Below are positions 8,027 through 18,549 of a stretch of DNA of 41,981 nt, piece after piece. The DNA comes from Deltaproteobacteria bacterium. GTDB taxonomy: Bacteria; Desulfobacterota; Binatia; UBA12015. The stretch's first letter is position 1. Each line of letters opens with the position of its first letter. The stretch covers positions 1-41,981 of the forward strand of contig VGTG01000037.1 in the NCBI GenBank assembly GCA_016874795.1, read 5' to 3'. The position numbers and the translations under genes are program-made. Below the pieces are notes generated by a model, which had not been told where the DNA came from, made no database searches, and was given only the letters and a program-made list of their open reading frames with translations.

Positions 8027-8836
8027 GTGCGGAGAGAGGCGGTGATCGCCCTCGTCGCCGTGCTCGCTCCGTGGATGCTCGCCGCCGGATTCTCCCTGCC
8101 GCTCGTCGACAGACTGATCTTCGCCCCGGACCGGGTGATGCCGAAGGCTCCTCCGGGGATCGAGGAGCGAACGATCACGACCGAGGACGGCGTCCGCCTC
8201 TCCGCGTGGCATTCCCCTGCGCGCCCGAGCGAGCGCTTCGCCGTCGCGCCGACGATTCTCTGGTCGCACGGGAACGCGGGGAACATCGCGAACCGCGCGC
8301 CGATCCAGCTCGCACTTGCGGACCGTGGCGTGAACGTCCTCGCCTACGACTACCGAGGCTACGGACGCAGCGACGGACGTCCGACGGAGGACGGCGTGTA
8401 CCTCGACGCCCGCGCCGCCTTCGACTCGCTCGTCGCGGCCGGCGTACCCGCCTCGCGCATCGTCTGCTTCGGCGAGTCGCTCGGCGGAGCGGTCTCGATC
8501 GAGCTCGCTCTCGCGCGGCGCTGTGCCGGGGTCGCGGTCGTCTCGACGTTCACGTCGATCGGAGACGTCGCGCGCGAGCACTTCGGCGTGCTCGGGATCC
8601 TCGCGACCGGGCGGTTCGACTCGGCCGCGCGAATCGGGTCGCTCTCCGTGCCGCTCTTCCAGGCGCACGGCGATCGCGACGAGGTCGTGCCGTTCGAGCT
8701 CGGCGAGCGCCTGCACGCGGCCGCGCCGAAGCCGAAGCGGTTCCTCCGCGTCCCGGGCGCGTCCCACAACGACATCTTCGCGAGCGAAGAGCTCCTCGAC
8801 GCGATTGCCGGCTTCGCGACAAAGGTCGCGCGCTGA
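8027..8836 (+). CDS. Membrane-anchored alpha/beta hydrolase (BEM46/YfhR-like)
   Basis: A 269-residue alpha/beta hydrolase with an N-terminal hydrophobic anchor (VIALVAVLAPWMLAAGFSL). The catalytic triad is readable: the nucleophile Ser in CFGESLGGA, the Asp in AHGDRDEVVPF and the His in PGASHNDIF. The oxyanion region is LWSHGNAGN, and AYDYRGYGRSDG follows; both are typical of the BEM46/YfhR group. The substrate is unknown. GTG 8027 is used here. GTG 8042 is an alternative that lies just after AGAGGCG, a better ribosome-binding site, and keeps the anchor. It is convergent with the histidine kinase gene, with 12 nt between the stops. Confidence 0.85.
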   Translation: MRREAVIALVAVLAPWMLAAGFSLPLVDRLIFAPDRVMPKAPPGIEERTITTEDGVRLSAWHSPARPSERFAVAPTILWSHGNAGNIANRAPIQLALADRGVNVLAYDYRGYGRSDGRPTEDGVYLDARAAFDSLVAAGVPASRIVCFGESLGGAVSIELALARRCAGVAVVSTFTSIGDVAREHFGVLGILATGRFDSAARIGSLSVPLFQAHGDRDEVVPFELGERLHAAAPKPKRFLRVPGASHNDIFASEELLDAIAGFATKVAR

Positions 8837-8848
8837 GCGGCAGGCGTG

Positions 8849-10177
8849 CTACGGCGCGGCCGCGCGCGTCGAGTCCGGGGTGTAGACCGGCCGCTCTGTC
8901 GGCTGGCGCGCGTACGGAAGCCAGACGCGGAAGGTCGAGCCGCGTCCGACCTCGCTCTCGACGCGAATGCGTCCGCCGAGGAGACCGACGAGACGGCGCA
9001 CGATGTGGAGCCCGAGCCCGACGCCGGACGGCGTGCCGGCCGGCGCTTCGAGCTGCTGGAACGGCTCGAAGATCTTCTCGGTCGCGTCGGCCGGAACGCC
9101 CATACCCGTGTCGATGACGGCGAGCTCTACGCCCTCGTCGACCTCGCGCGCGCGGATCGTCACGCTCCCCTCCTCCGTGAACTTGAGCGCGTTCCCGAGG
9201 AGGTTCCGGAGGACCAGCTTCAGCATGCGCCGGTCGGTCTCGAGCGGGCGCAGGGACGACTCGGTCTCCCACGCGATCGTCACGCGCGGGCGGAGAGGCA
9301 GGTCGCGCGCTTCGACGGCGAGCTCGCCGACGAGCTCCGGGACGCTGACGGGGTTCAGGCGCAGCGAGAAGATCCCGGCGTCGATCCGGCTCAGATCGAG
9401 CGTCGCGGTGATCAGCTCGAAGAGCTCGCGCGCGCTGCGCGCCGCACGGCCGACGGGATCGAGCTGCTCCGTCGCGAGTGCGCCGAACGCGCCGTCGCCG
9501 AGCAGGTCGAGGTATCCGATGATGACGTTGAGCGGTGTGCGCAGCTCGTGCGACATCGTCGAGACGAACTCCGACTTCAGCCGGCTCGCCCGCTCGAGCT
9601 CCACGTTCGTGCGCTTGAGCTCGGCATCACGCCGCGAGAGCTTCAGGTGCGAGCGCTCCGCGAGATACGCACCGAGGACGGTGAAGCCGATCGCAAGGCC
9701 GAGCCCGACCACGTGCAACGAGAGCGGCGTCGCGTACCGCGCTCCGCCGACGACGGCGAGCACGTAGGTGAAGACCGCCGCAGCCGCGAGCGAGAGCTGG
9801 CCGCGGATGCCCCAGGGAAAGGCGACCATGCACCCGAGCGTCAGGAACACGAGCGCGAGCCCGAGCATCTCGAGCTCCCCCTGCACGGCGACGCAGTAGA
9901 GGCCGGTCAAGAGCGTGATCCCGACGACGGCGAGCACGACGACGTTCACTCGCCGATCCGCGGAGAGGTCGGCGCGACGCACGAGCGCGAGTGCGCCCAC
10001 CGCGAGCGCCGCCTCGAGCGCGAAGACGATTCCGTAGGCGAAGCCGCGGCCGGGATGCTCGAGCTGCTCGAGGATCCACGCGGCTCCGAAGGCGATCAGA
10101 AAGATACCGACGGCCCATGGAGCACGCGCGGTGACGATGCCCGCTACCTCTTCGCGATAATCGTCTTCGATCCCCAT
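8849..10177 (-). CDS. Orphan membrane sensor histidine kinase
   Basis: A 442-residue sensor kinase. About six hydrophobic helices occupy residues 18-172 with almost no periplasmic loop, so the signal is probably sensed in the membrane. A short coiled coil (about 172-203) leads to the dimerisation/phosphoacceptor domain, with the H-box STMSHELRTPLN (His210). The ATPase domain has the N-box NLLGNALKFT (about 325-334), G1 DTGMGVP and G2 GVGLGLHIV. The Pro-rich C-terminal 20 residues have no receiver domain. No response regulator lies nearby, so its partner must be elsewhere. The gene is divergent from the NTF2-like gene, 150 nt away. Confidence 0.9.
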   Translation of the reverse strand: MGIEDDYREEVAGIVTARAPWAVGIFLIAFGAAWILEQLEHPGRGFAYGIVFALEAALAVGALALVRRADLSADRRVNVVVLAVVGITLLTGLYCVAVQGELEMLGLALVFLTLGCMVAFPWGIRGQLSLAAAAVFTYVLAVVGGARYATPLSLHVVGLGLAIGFTVLGAYLAERSHLKLSRRDAELKRTNVELERASRLKSEFVSTMSHELRTPLNVIIGYLDLLGDGAFGALATEQLDPVGRAARSARELFELITATLDLSRIDAGIFSLRLNPVSVPELVGELAVEARDLPLRPRVTIAWETESSLRPLETDRRMLKLVLRNLLGNALKFTEEGSVTIRAREVDEGVELAVIDTGMGVPADATEKIFEPFQQLEAPAGTPSGVGLGLHIVRRLVGLLGGRIRVESEVGRGSTFRVWLPYARQPTERPVYTPDSTRAAAP

Positions 10178-10314
10178 GGCGCCGGGACCTGCGATTCGGA
10201 TCGCTGGACGTACCGCTCCCCCGCGCTCCTCCCGCCCCGTCCCCGTCCATCAAGTGCCAGACGAGGCGCGGCGAGGTCAATGGAAGTCCATCCGATCGGA
10301 GCGCTTTCGTGTGA

Positions 10315-10320
10315 TATAGG
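10315..10320 (+). promoter_or_regulatory. Possible leaderless -10 element for the NTF2-like gene
   Basis: TATAGG, within tgtgatatagg, ends 7 nt before the GTG at 10328. No good -35 hexamer is seen upstream, and no ribosome-binding site fits between the element and the start codon. The same hexamer sits 6 nt before the aguB start. The role is inferred from that recurrence. Confidence 0.4.
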
Positions 10321-10327
10321 CGGCGCC

Positions 10328-10774
10328 GTGCGAACCGCCAGCGAGGAGATCGGAGCGCTCGTCTACGCGTACGCTGCGGCGATCGACGCGGGAGACTTCC
10401 CGGGCCTCGCCGATCTCTTCACGCGCGCGACGCTGCGAAGCGACGGCCGGCCGGACGTGCGGCGTGGCCGCGACGAGGTCCTGGCGCTCTACGAGGGCAT
10501 GGTCCGGCTCTACGACGGACGGCCGGGCACGAAGCACGTCACGACGAACCTCGTCGTCGACGTGAGCCCGGACCAGACGAGCGCTTCGGCCGCCTCGTAC
10601 TACACCGTCTTCCAGGCGCTCCCCGCGCTCCCGCTGCAGGCGATCGTCGCGGGCCGCTACCACGATCGCTTCGCCCGGGACGAGTGTGGCTGGCACTTCG
10701 CCGACCGGCTGATCTTCGTCGACCTGGTGGGCGATCTCAGCCAGCACCTGAAGCGCTGGCCGCCCGGCTCCTGA
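10328..10774 (+). CDS. SnoaL/NTF2-like protein
   Basis: A 148-residue protein of the SnoaL-like NTF2 fold: the N-terminal helices EEIGALVYAYAAAIDAGDFPGLADLF, then a curved sheet with RGRDEVLALYEGMVRLYDG, HVTTNLVVDV and SASYYTVFQALP, ending in RYHDRFARDECGWHFADRLIFVDLVGD. In this fold the central pocket binds small hydrophobic molecules; some relatives are isomerases, dehydratases or hydrolases, others only bind. The likely acid/base Asp and His cannot be assigned with confidence. The GTG at 10328 is chosen because the fold starts there. An in-frame ATG at 10280 would add 16 residues with no similarity. It is convergent with the beta-helix gene. Confidence 0.8.
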   Translation: MRTASEEIGALVYAYAAAIDAGDFPGLADLFTRATLRSDGRPDVRRGRDEVLALYEGMVRLYDGRPGTKHVTTNLVVDVSPDQTSASAASYYTVFQALPALPLQAIVAGRYHDRFARDECGWHFADRLIFVDLVGDLSQHLKRWPPGS

Positions 10775-10784
10775 GACCTTGCGG

Positions 10785-12991
<2,207 letters not shown>

Positions 12992-12995
<4 letters not shown>

Positions 12996-13774
12996 GCGAC
13001 CTTCGTGCGCGATGCTCCCGGCTCGTCGAGCCAGCGGTTCAGCGCGACCGTGCGCGCGTTCCGGCAGACGAGCACGTGCTCGACGGCGCGACGGATGCGG
13101 CGCTGCTGGCCGGACGTGCCCGCGACTTGACGGAGGAGGTAGTCGGCCTGCCGGCCGTGATCCTCCTCGGCGTACGCGTGGACCTTGAAGTTCTCGACCT
13201 CGAGCCCGTAGTGGTCGCGCATCCCCTCGTACATCATCTTCGCGTAGTTCGTGGACGCGGCGAAGCGCTCCCCTGCCCAGCCGAAAGCGGCGAGACCTTC
13301 CTCGTACGACCGGCGCATGTAGAAGAGCGTCGTGAACACCGAGCCGATCGACTCGGGCATCGCGCGATAGGAGACGAGCTCCTCGTTGGAGATTCCGAGC
13401 ATGTGCGCCCACTCGACCTTCATGTCGACGTGGTTCCTGTCGCCGGCGAAGCCGGTCTCGTCCGCGAGGTTCTGCGTCCAGTGGACGAAGTGCTCGCTCT
13501 CGCCGAGGGCAACGGCGTCGACGTCGGGGGCGTTCGCGACGAGCGAGCCGAACTCGCTCGTGTACCACTTGCCGAGGAAGTAGTACTCCTTGCAGAGGCG
13601 TTTCAGGAGATCGAGCGACAGCGTGCCGTCGGCGACACGCGGCCAGACCTCGTTCTTCGCGGTCGCGACCTCGGCCTGGAGCGCTTCGAGACTCGCCATG
13701 AACTCGTCGACGGGCAAGGCGGGCTCGTTCTCGGCCCCGTGCCCGCGGATGTCGCGGAACTTCCTCTGGGTCAT
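12992..13774 (-). CDS. Haem-oxygenase-like diiron enzyme (iron-containing redox enzyme family)
   Basis: A 260-residue all-helical protein of the TenA/PqqC-like fold, in the group of haem-oxygenase-like diiron oxidases. The metal-ligand pattern can be proposed: Glu106 in NLADETG, His115 in RNHVDMK, one of Glu158/159/169 in RRSYEEGLAAFGWAGER, and a final H-x3-E-x2-H (His199, Glu203, His206 in VHAYAEEDH). Relatives oxidise fatty acids, amino acids or arginine derivatives with O2; the substrate here is unknown. The ATG follows a clear AGGAGG. The stop overlaps the GTG of the secreted beta-helix gene (GTGA), so the two are co-translated. It is not a typical thiaminase, because TenA's active-site cysteine context is absent. 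Confidence 0.8.
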
Positions 13775-13830
13775 CGAATCCTCCTGAGCGTCGCTGCTCG
13801 CGAAGTCCTAGTGAACCGCGCCGGGTGCCG

Positions 13831-14238
13831 TCAACGACGTACCGGAGCGCGGATCGATGCCGCGCTCGCCTCCCAGTTGCGCCCGTCGAACGGCGCGATG
13901 GTGAAGCGCCCGAGCGCTCCGTCGTCGAGGCACCGGACGTTGACATCGATCTGATCGGGGTGCGACCGCGGCGTATAAAACGGGTGGATGCCGCAGGTGC
14001 GGCAGAAGCGATGCTTCGCGACGCGCGTGTTGAACTCGTAGGTCGCGAGAGACTCGGCGCCGCGCAGCAGCTCGAAGTCTTCGGGCGGCACGATCAGGTG
14101 CAGGAATCCCTTGCACGTGCACATCGAGCAGTTGCAGTCGAGCGCTTCGAGCCTCGCCGTGCGGACGCGGAAGCGGACGGCGCCGCAGTGGCAGCCGCCC
14201 TCGAACTCCTCCTTCGCCGGCATGCTCCCGTATCGCAC
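13831..14238 (-). CDS. GFA/CENP-V-type zinc protein
   Basis: A 135-residue protein of the GFA (glutathione-dependent formaldehyde-activating, CENP-V/GFA) family. The structural zinc ligands are GCHCGAVRF (Cys16, Cys18) with HRFCRTCGIHPFY (Cys79, Cys82). The second, catalytic-type zinc cluster is CNCSMC (Cys35, Cys37, Cys40). The length is normal for the family. Family members are annotated as S-hydroxymethylglutathione synthases, but most have unknown substrates. The GTG at 14238 and an ATG at 14223 (after GGGAG) are both possible starts. The gene is 56 nt from the start of the diiron-enzyme gene on the same strand and just downstream of the large hairpin. Confidence 0.88.
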   Translation of the reverse strand: MRYGSMPAKEEFEGGCHCGAVRFRVRTARLEALDCNCSMCTCKGFLHLIVPPEDFELLRGAESLATYEFNTRVAKHRFCRTCGIHPFYTPRSHPDQIDVNVRCLDDGALGRFTIAPFDGRNWEASAASIRAPVRR

Positions 14239-14259
14239 GCCCGCCGACCACCGTGCCAG

Positions 14260-14279
14260 ACGGAATGGGACGGAATGGG
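14260..14279. repeat. 10-bp tandem duplication next to the hairpin element
   Basis: The unit acggaatggg occurs twice in a row (14260-14269 and 14270-14279). It directly abuts and slightly overlaps the left arm of the large hairpin at 14277. It may belong to the same mobile-like element. Confidence 0.8.
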
Positions 14280-14359
14280 GTCCGGTTCGTTAGGCCGCAT
14301 CTGCACCCAGGCTCAGGGAGGGAGCCTGGGTGCAGATGCGGCCTAACGAACCGGACCCC
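14277..14359. repeat. REP/MITE-like hairpin with perfect 38-bp arms
   Basis: The left arm (14277-14314) and right arm (14322-14359) are exact reverse complements of 38 bases, with a 7-nt loop (agggagg). The outer end is ggggtccggttcgttagg. It starts 1 nt after the alpha-mannosidase stop codon and fills the gap before the GFA gene. It has no T-tract, so it is not a classical terminator. The exactness of the arms suggests a recent REP- or MITE-like insertion that may also stop transcription or protect the mRNA 3' end. Confidence 0.85.
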
Positions 14360-14360
14360 C

Positions 14361-16925
14361 TCACGTCAGCAGGAAGGAGCGGAGCGCATGCGGTGGCACG
14401 GTCGTCCGGAAGGATTCCCCTTCCACGTGCGCAGCGCTCCCGAGCGGGATCTCGTCGAGACGGAGGGGCGTGACGCGGCCGACGGTGAAGCCGAAGCGCA
14501 CGGTCGCCTCCTCGGGCCGGTCCGTCGGGTTCAAGAGACGCAGCACGATGCCGCTCCTCTCCTCCGCCGGCTTCAGGGTCTCGAGGAGAACCGCCTTCGG
14601 CTCGATCTCGAGCATCGCGCGATCCGGGGCGAGGCGCGGCTCGCTTCCCGCCGGCACGGCGAGGAAGCCGGCCTCGAAGTCGCGCACCGCTTGCGGTTCG
14701 AGACCGCCCTGCAGTGAGAGTCGCGCGCGAAACGGCGCGAGGCACTGCGCTCCCGGCGTCGGGAGGACCGGACCGGCGGGAATCGGGCGGCTCGCGAGAT
14801 CCATGCGCGCGAGCCAGCCGACCGCGCGCACGAGCGTAATCGCGATCGTGCCGTCCGCCGTGACCTCCGCCTCGGGCAGCCCCGGCGCGCCGACCGTCAA
14901 GCCGCCCGCAGAGACGAATCCCTGCTGCACGAACGTCGCCGGCGCCGGATGAACCCACCCCGTCGCGTCTTGCGGACCCGGAGTGCGCCGGACGACGTCG
15001 CACGTGCTGGCGGCGAAGAGCTCCGCGACCGGAGCACCCGTCGGGAACAGCAAGCGCAGGCGATGGTCCAGCGCGCGGTTCTCGATCCACACGTCGAGAT
15101 CGACGCGCGGCACGCCGGGAGCGACGCGAGCCTCCATCACGATCCGCGACGTCACCCGCTCCTCGGTTCGCGCGCTTCGATCGTCGTCGAGCGAAGCCGG
15201 CGTCGAGAAGTCGCGCTCGATGCGGAGCAAGGCGAGCCCCGAGGGATGACGACTCCGGCGCACGCGCACCGACTCGATGCGTGGCTCCGCGCCGCCGCCA
15301 GCCGACTCGACCGGATCGAAGTCGTACGTATCGCCGCGATCGCCTCGATCCTCGAGCGCGCCGAGACGGCGGTAGAGCTGCGCCCCGAAGCGCACGTCGA
15401 AAGTACCGTCCGCACCCGCCGTGACGGCAACGTCGTCCGCCGCGATCTCGAAGCCGTCGTCCAGGGCGTCCGGACAGGGCTCCGAGCGAACGAGCCGATA
15501 GCGCCGCCACCCGAACGCCGGCACGTCGCGCGCGACGAGCTCGACGGCAATCGGGGCTTCGTTCGGATCGAGCCGCATGCGCGTGGAAGCGGCGTCGCCG
15601 ACGACGCGCACGGGCGCCCCGTCGGCCGTGTAGCCGTGCTTCGCAGCGCTCGTTCCGAGGACGGGATGCACCTGCATCGACCGTTCGATCTCGCCCCGGA
15701 ACTCGACCCACATGTCCGGATCGAGTGCGAAGCGTACGACGTCCGTGCGCACGTGCGGCGAAGGGTTGAACACCGCGACGTCGAGGTCGACGTCCCACGG
15801 GCGCCGTCGCATCCCGTCGAGACCGGCGAGGCGCTCGAGCGCGCGCGTCGTCGTCTCCTGCGCGAGCTCGATCGCGTCGTCCCAGCGTGCCTCGTTCTGC
15901 TCGTGCACGCGGTCCTGCGAGCAGCCGCAGATCGAGTCGTGCGCTTGATTCAGGAGGAGCGAACGCCAGGCAGTCCGCAGCGCCGGACGCTCGTCGGCGA
16001 GCCCGTGCCGGGCCGCGATCGCGCTCCACGGCTCCGCCCAGAGGAGGAGACGCGACTCCGCTTCGCGGTTCCGCAGCTTCTGCGGAAGGCGCGTCGACCA
16101 CACGCCCGGCAGGAGGTTCGCGATGCGCCCACCGACGAGCTCGCCGCGGTACACCGGCCCTTCGCGCGGCAGCTCGTCCGCGAAGTCCTCGAGCACGCCA
16201 CGTCGCACGTCCCAGCCGGTCGCACGTCGCAGCGCTTCGACCGCACGCGCGGCGCCCGCGTCGGGAGCCGCGTGGTCGATCCCGTTCATGAAGAGCACGC
16301 GGCCGTTCCGCGTGCGCGCGCCGAGCTTCGTCGCGAGCTTCTGTAGGAAGAGCGCCGCGGAGAGCGCGTCCCCGGGAAGACCCGCCGCGCCGAAGTAGCC
16401 CTCCGCCAGGTGATGCACGAGGATCGCCGTTCCGTCCGGCGCCTCCCACAGGTACTCGGCGGGAAGATCGTCGATCTCCGCGCCGTTGCCGCGCCAGTAC
16501 ACGAACGGCTCGAGATCGAAACCGCGCAGGATCTGCGGAAGCTGCGCGGGATGGCCGAACGAGTCCGGCGTGTACGCGATCCGCGAGACCCCGCCGAAGT
16601 CGCGACCGACGCGGCGTCCCTCGAGGAGGTTCCGCACGTGCGTCTCGCCCGAGGGCAAGAGCGAGTCGGGCTGCACGTACCATGGACCGATCGTGATGCG
16701 ACGCTCGCGGCACGCGCGCTCGAGCTCCGCGCGACGGTCGGGACGGATCTCGAGGTAGTCCTCGAGCACGACCGTCTGCCCGTCGAGGAGGAAACGGAAG
16801 CCCGGGTCGTCGCGCACGAGATCCAGCACGCGATCGATCGCGTCGACGAGCCGCGCGCGAAACTTCTGGAACGTGTGGTACCACTCGCGGTCCCAGTGCG
16901 TGTGCGAGACGAGAACGCAGCGCAT
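14361..16925 (-). CDS. GH38 alpha-mannosidase
   Basis: An 854-residue cytosolic-type alpha-mannosidase of glycoside hydrolase family 38. The N-terminal zinc site is SHTHWDREW (His8, His10, Asp12). The nucleophile is Asp121 in YTPDSFGHPAQLPQIL, and the later family motif NQAHDSICGCSQDRVHEQNEARW is present near residue 345. A long beta-sandwich C-terminal half completes the usual family length. The family removes alpha-mannose residues from oligosaccharides or glycosylglycerate-type solutes. There is no signal peptide, so the substrate is probably intracellular. It starts 4 nt after the SDR stop and is the last gene of a minus-strand run that ends at the large hairpin. Confidence 0.92.
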   Translation of the reverse strand: MRCVLVSHTHWDREWYHTFQKFRARLVDAIDRVLDLVRDDPGFRFLLDGQTVVLEDYLEIRPDRRAELERACRERRITIGPWYVQPDSLLPSGETHVRNLLEGRRVGRDFGGVSRIAYTPDSFGHPAQLPQILRGFDLEPFVYWRGNGAEIDDLPAEYLWEAPDGTAILVHHLAEGYFGAAGLPGDALSAALFLQKLATKLGARTRNGRVLFMNGIDHAAPDAGAARAVEALRRATGWDVRRGVLEDFADELPREGPVYRGELVGGRIANLLPGVWSTRLPQKLRNREAESRLLLWAEPWSAIAARHGLADERPALRTAWRSLLLNQAHDSICGCSQDRVHEQNEARWDDAIELAQETTTRALERLAGLDGMRRRPWDVDLDVAVFNPSPHVRTDVVRFALDPDMWVEFRGEIERSMQVHPVLGTSAAKHGYTADGAPVRVVGDAASTRMRLDPNEAPIAVELVARDVPAFGWRRYRLVRSEPCPDALDDGFEIAADDVAVTAGADGTFDVRFGAQLYRRLGALEDRGDRGDTYDFDPVESAGGGAEPRIESVRVRRSRHPSGLALLRIERDFSTPASLDDDRSARTEERVTSRIVMEARVAPGVPRVDLDVWIENRALDHRLRLLFPTGAPVAELFAASTCDVVRRTPGPQDATGWVHPAPATFVQQGFVSAGGLTVGAPGLPEAEVTADGTIAITLVRAVGWLARMDLASRPIPAGPVLPTPGAQCLAPFRARLSLQGGLEPQAVRDFEAGFLAVPAGSEPRLAPDRAMLEIEPKAVLLETLKPAEERSGIVLRLLNPTDRPEEATVRFGFTVGRVTPLRLDEIPLGSAAHVEGESFRTTVPPHALRSFLLT

Positions 16926-16929
16926 CGGA

Positions 16930-17772
16930 TCAACGACGCGTCGTGGGCTCGGGCCGAGCGATGCCGAAGAGCCCGAGGAAACCCCACATGAAGTCCTCGT
17001 CCGAAGCGCCGCGCCAGCCTTCGAGCGAGCCCACGCTCATCGGGTCGCAGCCGTGGCGGAGAGGGGCCGCGTCGTCGAGGACCGCTTCCGCGATCGCCGC
17101 GGCCGCTTGCGCCGGCGGCGTCACGAACGGTCCGATCTGCTTTCGCTGCTCGAACACGAGGTCCGCGAGCTCGCGATAGCTCTCGTTCGCTCCAGACTCG
17201 GCCGGCCGCGACGACTTCGCGAGCATGTCGGTGTCGATCGGCCCCGGCAGGATCTCGACGACGCGGATTCCGAGCGGAGCGACCTCGGTGCGCAGGCTCT
17301 CGCCGAACGCGGAGACGGCCGCCTTGCTCGCTCGATACGCGGCGTAAAACGGCATCGGAAAGAGCAGCGAGGAGCTCGTCACGTTGCAGATCACGCCGCC
17401 GCCCGAAGCGCGGATCTCCGGGATCGCCCTTCGCGTCGTCTCGACGACGCCGAAGACGTTCGTCTCGAAGATGCGCCGCCAGTGATCGATCGTCGCGTCC
17501 TCGACTGCGAGGTACTCGCCCTCGATGCCGGCGTTGTTGACGAGGACGCGAAGCCCGCGGGGCATCGCGATCGTCTCGGGACGATCGACGTCGAGCCGCT
17601 CGACGGACAGTCGCCCGCCCCGCTCCGCCGCGAGCGCGGGCAGATCCGCTCCGGTCGCCGGATCGCGCATGGTCGCGACGACCTCGAAGCCGCGCGCGGC
17701 GAGCTCGAGCGCCACGGCACGCCCGATGCCGCGGCTCGCTCCGGTCACCATCGCCACGCCTTCCGGCTTCAT
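16930..17772 (-). CDS. Short-chain dehydrogenase/reductase
   Basis: A 280-residue classical SDR. The cofactor motif is TGASRGIG (residues 10-17), with NNAG in the middle and the catalytic Ser in NVTSSSLLF. The catalytic Tyr-x3-Lys is in FYAAYRASKAA. A basic residue after beta-strand two (ATMRDP) suggests NADPH preference. The C-terminal tail is longer than the minimal SDR and ends in WGFLGLFGIARPEP. The substrate is unknown. The 21-nt gap to the glycosyltransferase-like gene and the 4-nt gap to the alpha-mannosidase make the three a likely operon. Confidence 0.9.
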   Translation of the reverse strand: MKPEGVAMVTGASRGIGRAVALELAARGFEVVATMRDPATGADLPALAAERGGRLSVERLDVDRPETIAMPRGLRVLVNNAGIEGEYLAVEDATIDHWRRIFETNVFGVVETTRRAIPEIRASGGGVICNVTSSSLLFPMPFYAAYRASKAAVSAFGESLRTEVAPLGIRVVEILPGPIDTDMLAKSSRPAESGANESYRELADLVFEQRKQIGPFVTPPAQAAAAIAEAVLDDAAPLRHGCDPMSVGSLEGWRGASDEDFMWGFLGLFGIARPEPTTRR

Positions 17773-17793
17773 CGAAGTCGGTTCCTCGCAGGC

Positions 17794-18465
17794 TCACGCC
17801 GAGGGCGCAAGCACGTGCTCGAGCACGCGCGCCGTCTCCGTGCATCCTGCAGCACCGCCCGCGGCGAGGAGAAGCCGGAGGCGCTCGAGGTCGCTCGGCT
17901 CGTCGACGTCGAAGCCGCGCTCGAGAAGGGCGACCGAAAGGCCGAGCTGGTCCGCTCGACGGAGCGTCTCGTCGAGCACGGCAGGACTGCTCCAGGCGAC
18001 GCCGCGGAAGACGTCGTGCGCTTCGCGCAGGCCGATCAAGTAGTAGCCGCCGTCCTCCGCCGGTCCGAGGGCGAGGTCGGTCGTCGCGAGACGCTCGAAC
18101 GCTTCCTCCACGACCTCGAGACGGAGATGCGGCATGTCCGAGCCGATCACGACGCAGCGGCACGCGCCCGCCGCGAGCGCTTCGCGGAAGGCCGTGAGCA
18201 TGCGCGCCCCGAGGTCCGCGCCCGACTGCTCGAAGCACGCGCTCGACGGAAGACCGAACCGTTCCGCGAATCCGTCGTCCGGCGGAGCCACCTCCCAACG
18301 CACGGCGAAGGGCGCTTCCCGGAAGCGAAGCACGAGATCGCACACGAACGCTTCATAGAGTGCAGCGGCGGGCTCGTTGCCGATCCGCGCCGCGAGCCGT
18401 GTCTTCACCCGTCCCGCGACGGGACAGCGCGCAAACACGACGAGGAGATCGCCCGCGCGATCCAC
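17794..18465 (-). CDS. TIGR04282/DUF2064-like GT-A glycosyltransferase
   Basis: A 223-residue protein with a GT-A nucleotide-sugar fold of the TIGR04282 (DUF2064) family. It has the N-terminal VVFARCPVAGRVKTRLA motif, the DxD-like VIGSDMPHL and the signature LGPAEDGGYYLIGLR. Family members are called arsenosugar-biosynthesis-associated glycosyltransferases, but many occur without arsenic genes and none are seen here. The GTG at 18465 places the first strand correctly. Reading further upstream would run into the efpL gene. It is the first gene of the run with the SDR and GH38 genes and is divergent from efpL, 84 nt away. Confidence 0.82.
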   Translation of the reverse strand: MDRAGDLLVVFARCPVAGRVKTRLAARIGNEPAAALYEAFVCDLVLRFREAPFAVRWEVAPPDDGFAERFGLPSSACFEQSGADLGARMLTAFREALAAGACRCVVIGSDMPHLRLEVVEEAFERLATTDLALGPAEDGGYYLIGLREAHDVFRGVAWSSPAVLDETLRRADQLGLSVALLERGFDVDEPSDLERLRLLLAAGGAAGCTETARVLEHVLAPSA

Positions 18466-18508
18466 GCGATCGATACGCCCACAGCCGCGTCCGCCGAGCA
18501 AGTGCAGG

Positions 18509-18536
18509 TTGCCCCTCGCACATCGGCTGCTAGGGT
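18509..18536 (+). promoter_or_regulatory. Candidate promoter of efpL
   Basis: TTGCCC (18509-18514) and TAGGGT (18531-18536) are separated by 16 nt. A transcript would start about 7 nt before the ATG at 18550, leaving a very short leader. The hexamers are seen; activity is inferred. Confidence 0.5.
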
Positions 18537-18549
18537 CGGCGAGAGCACC

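Noticed and set aside
17794-18465. Arsenosugar biosynthesis cluster
   Set aside because: Only the TIGR04282-like transferase is present. There is no arsenic methyltransferase or radical SAM arsenosugar enzyme nearby.
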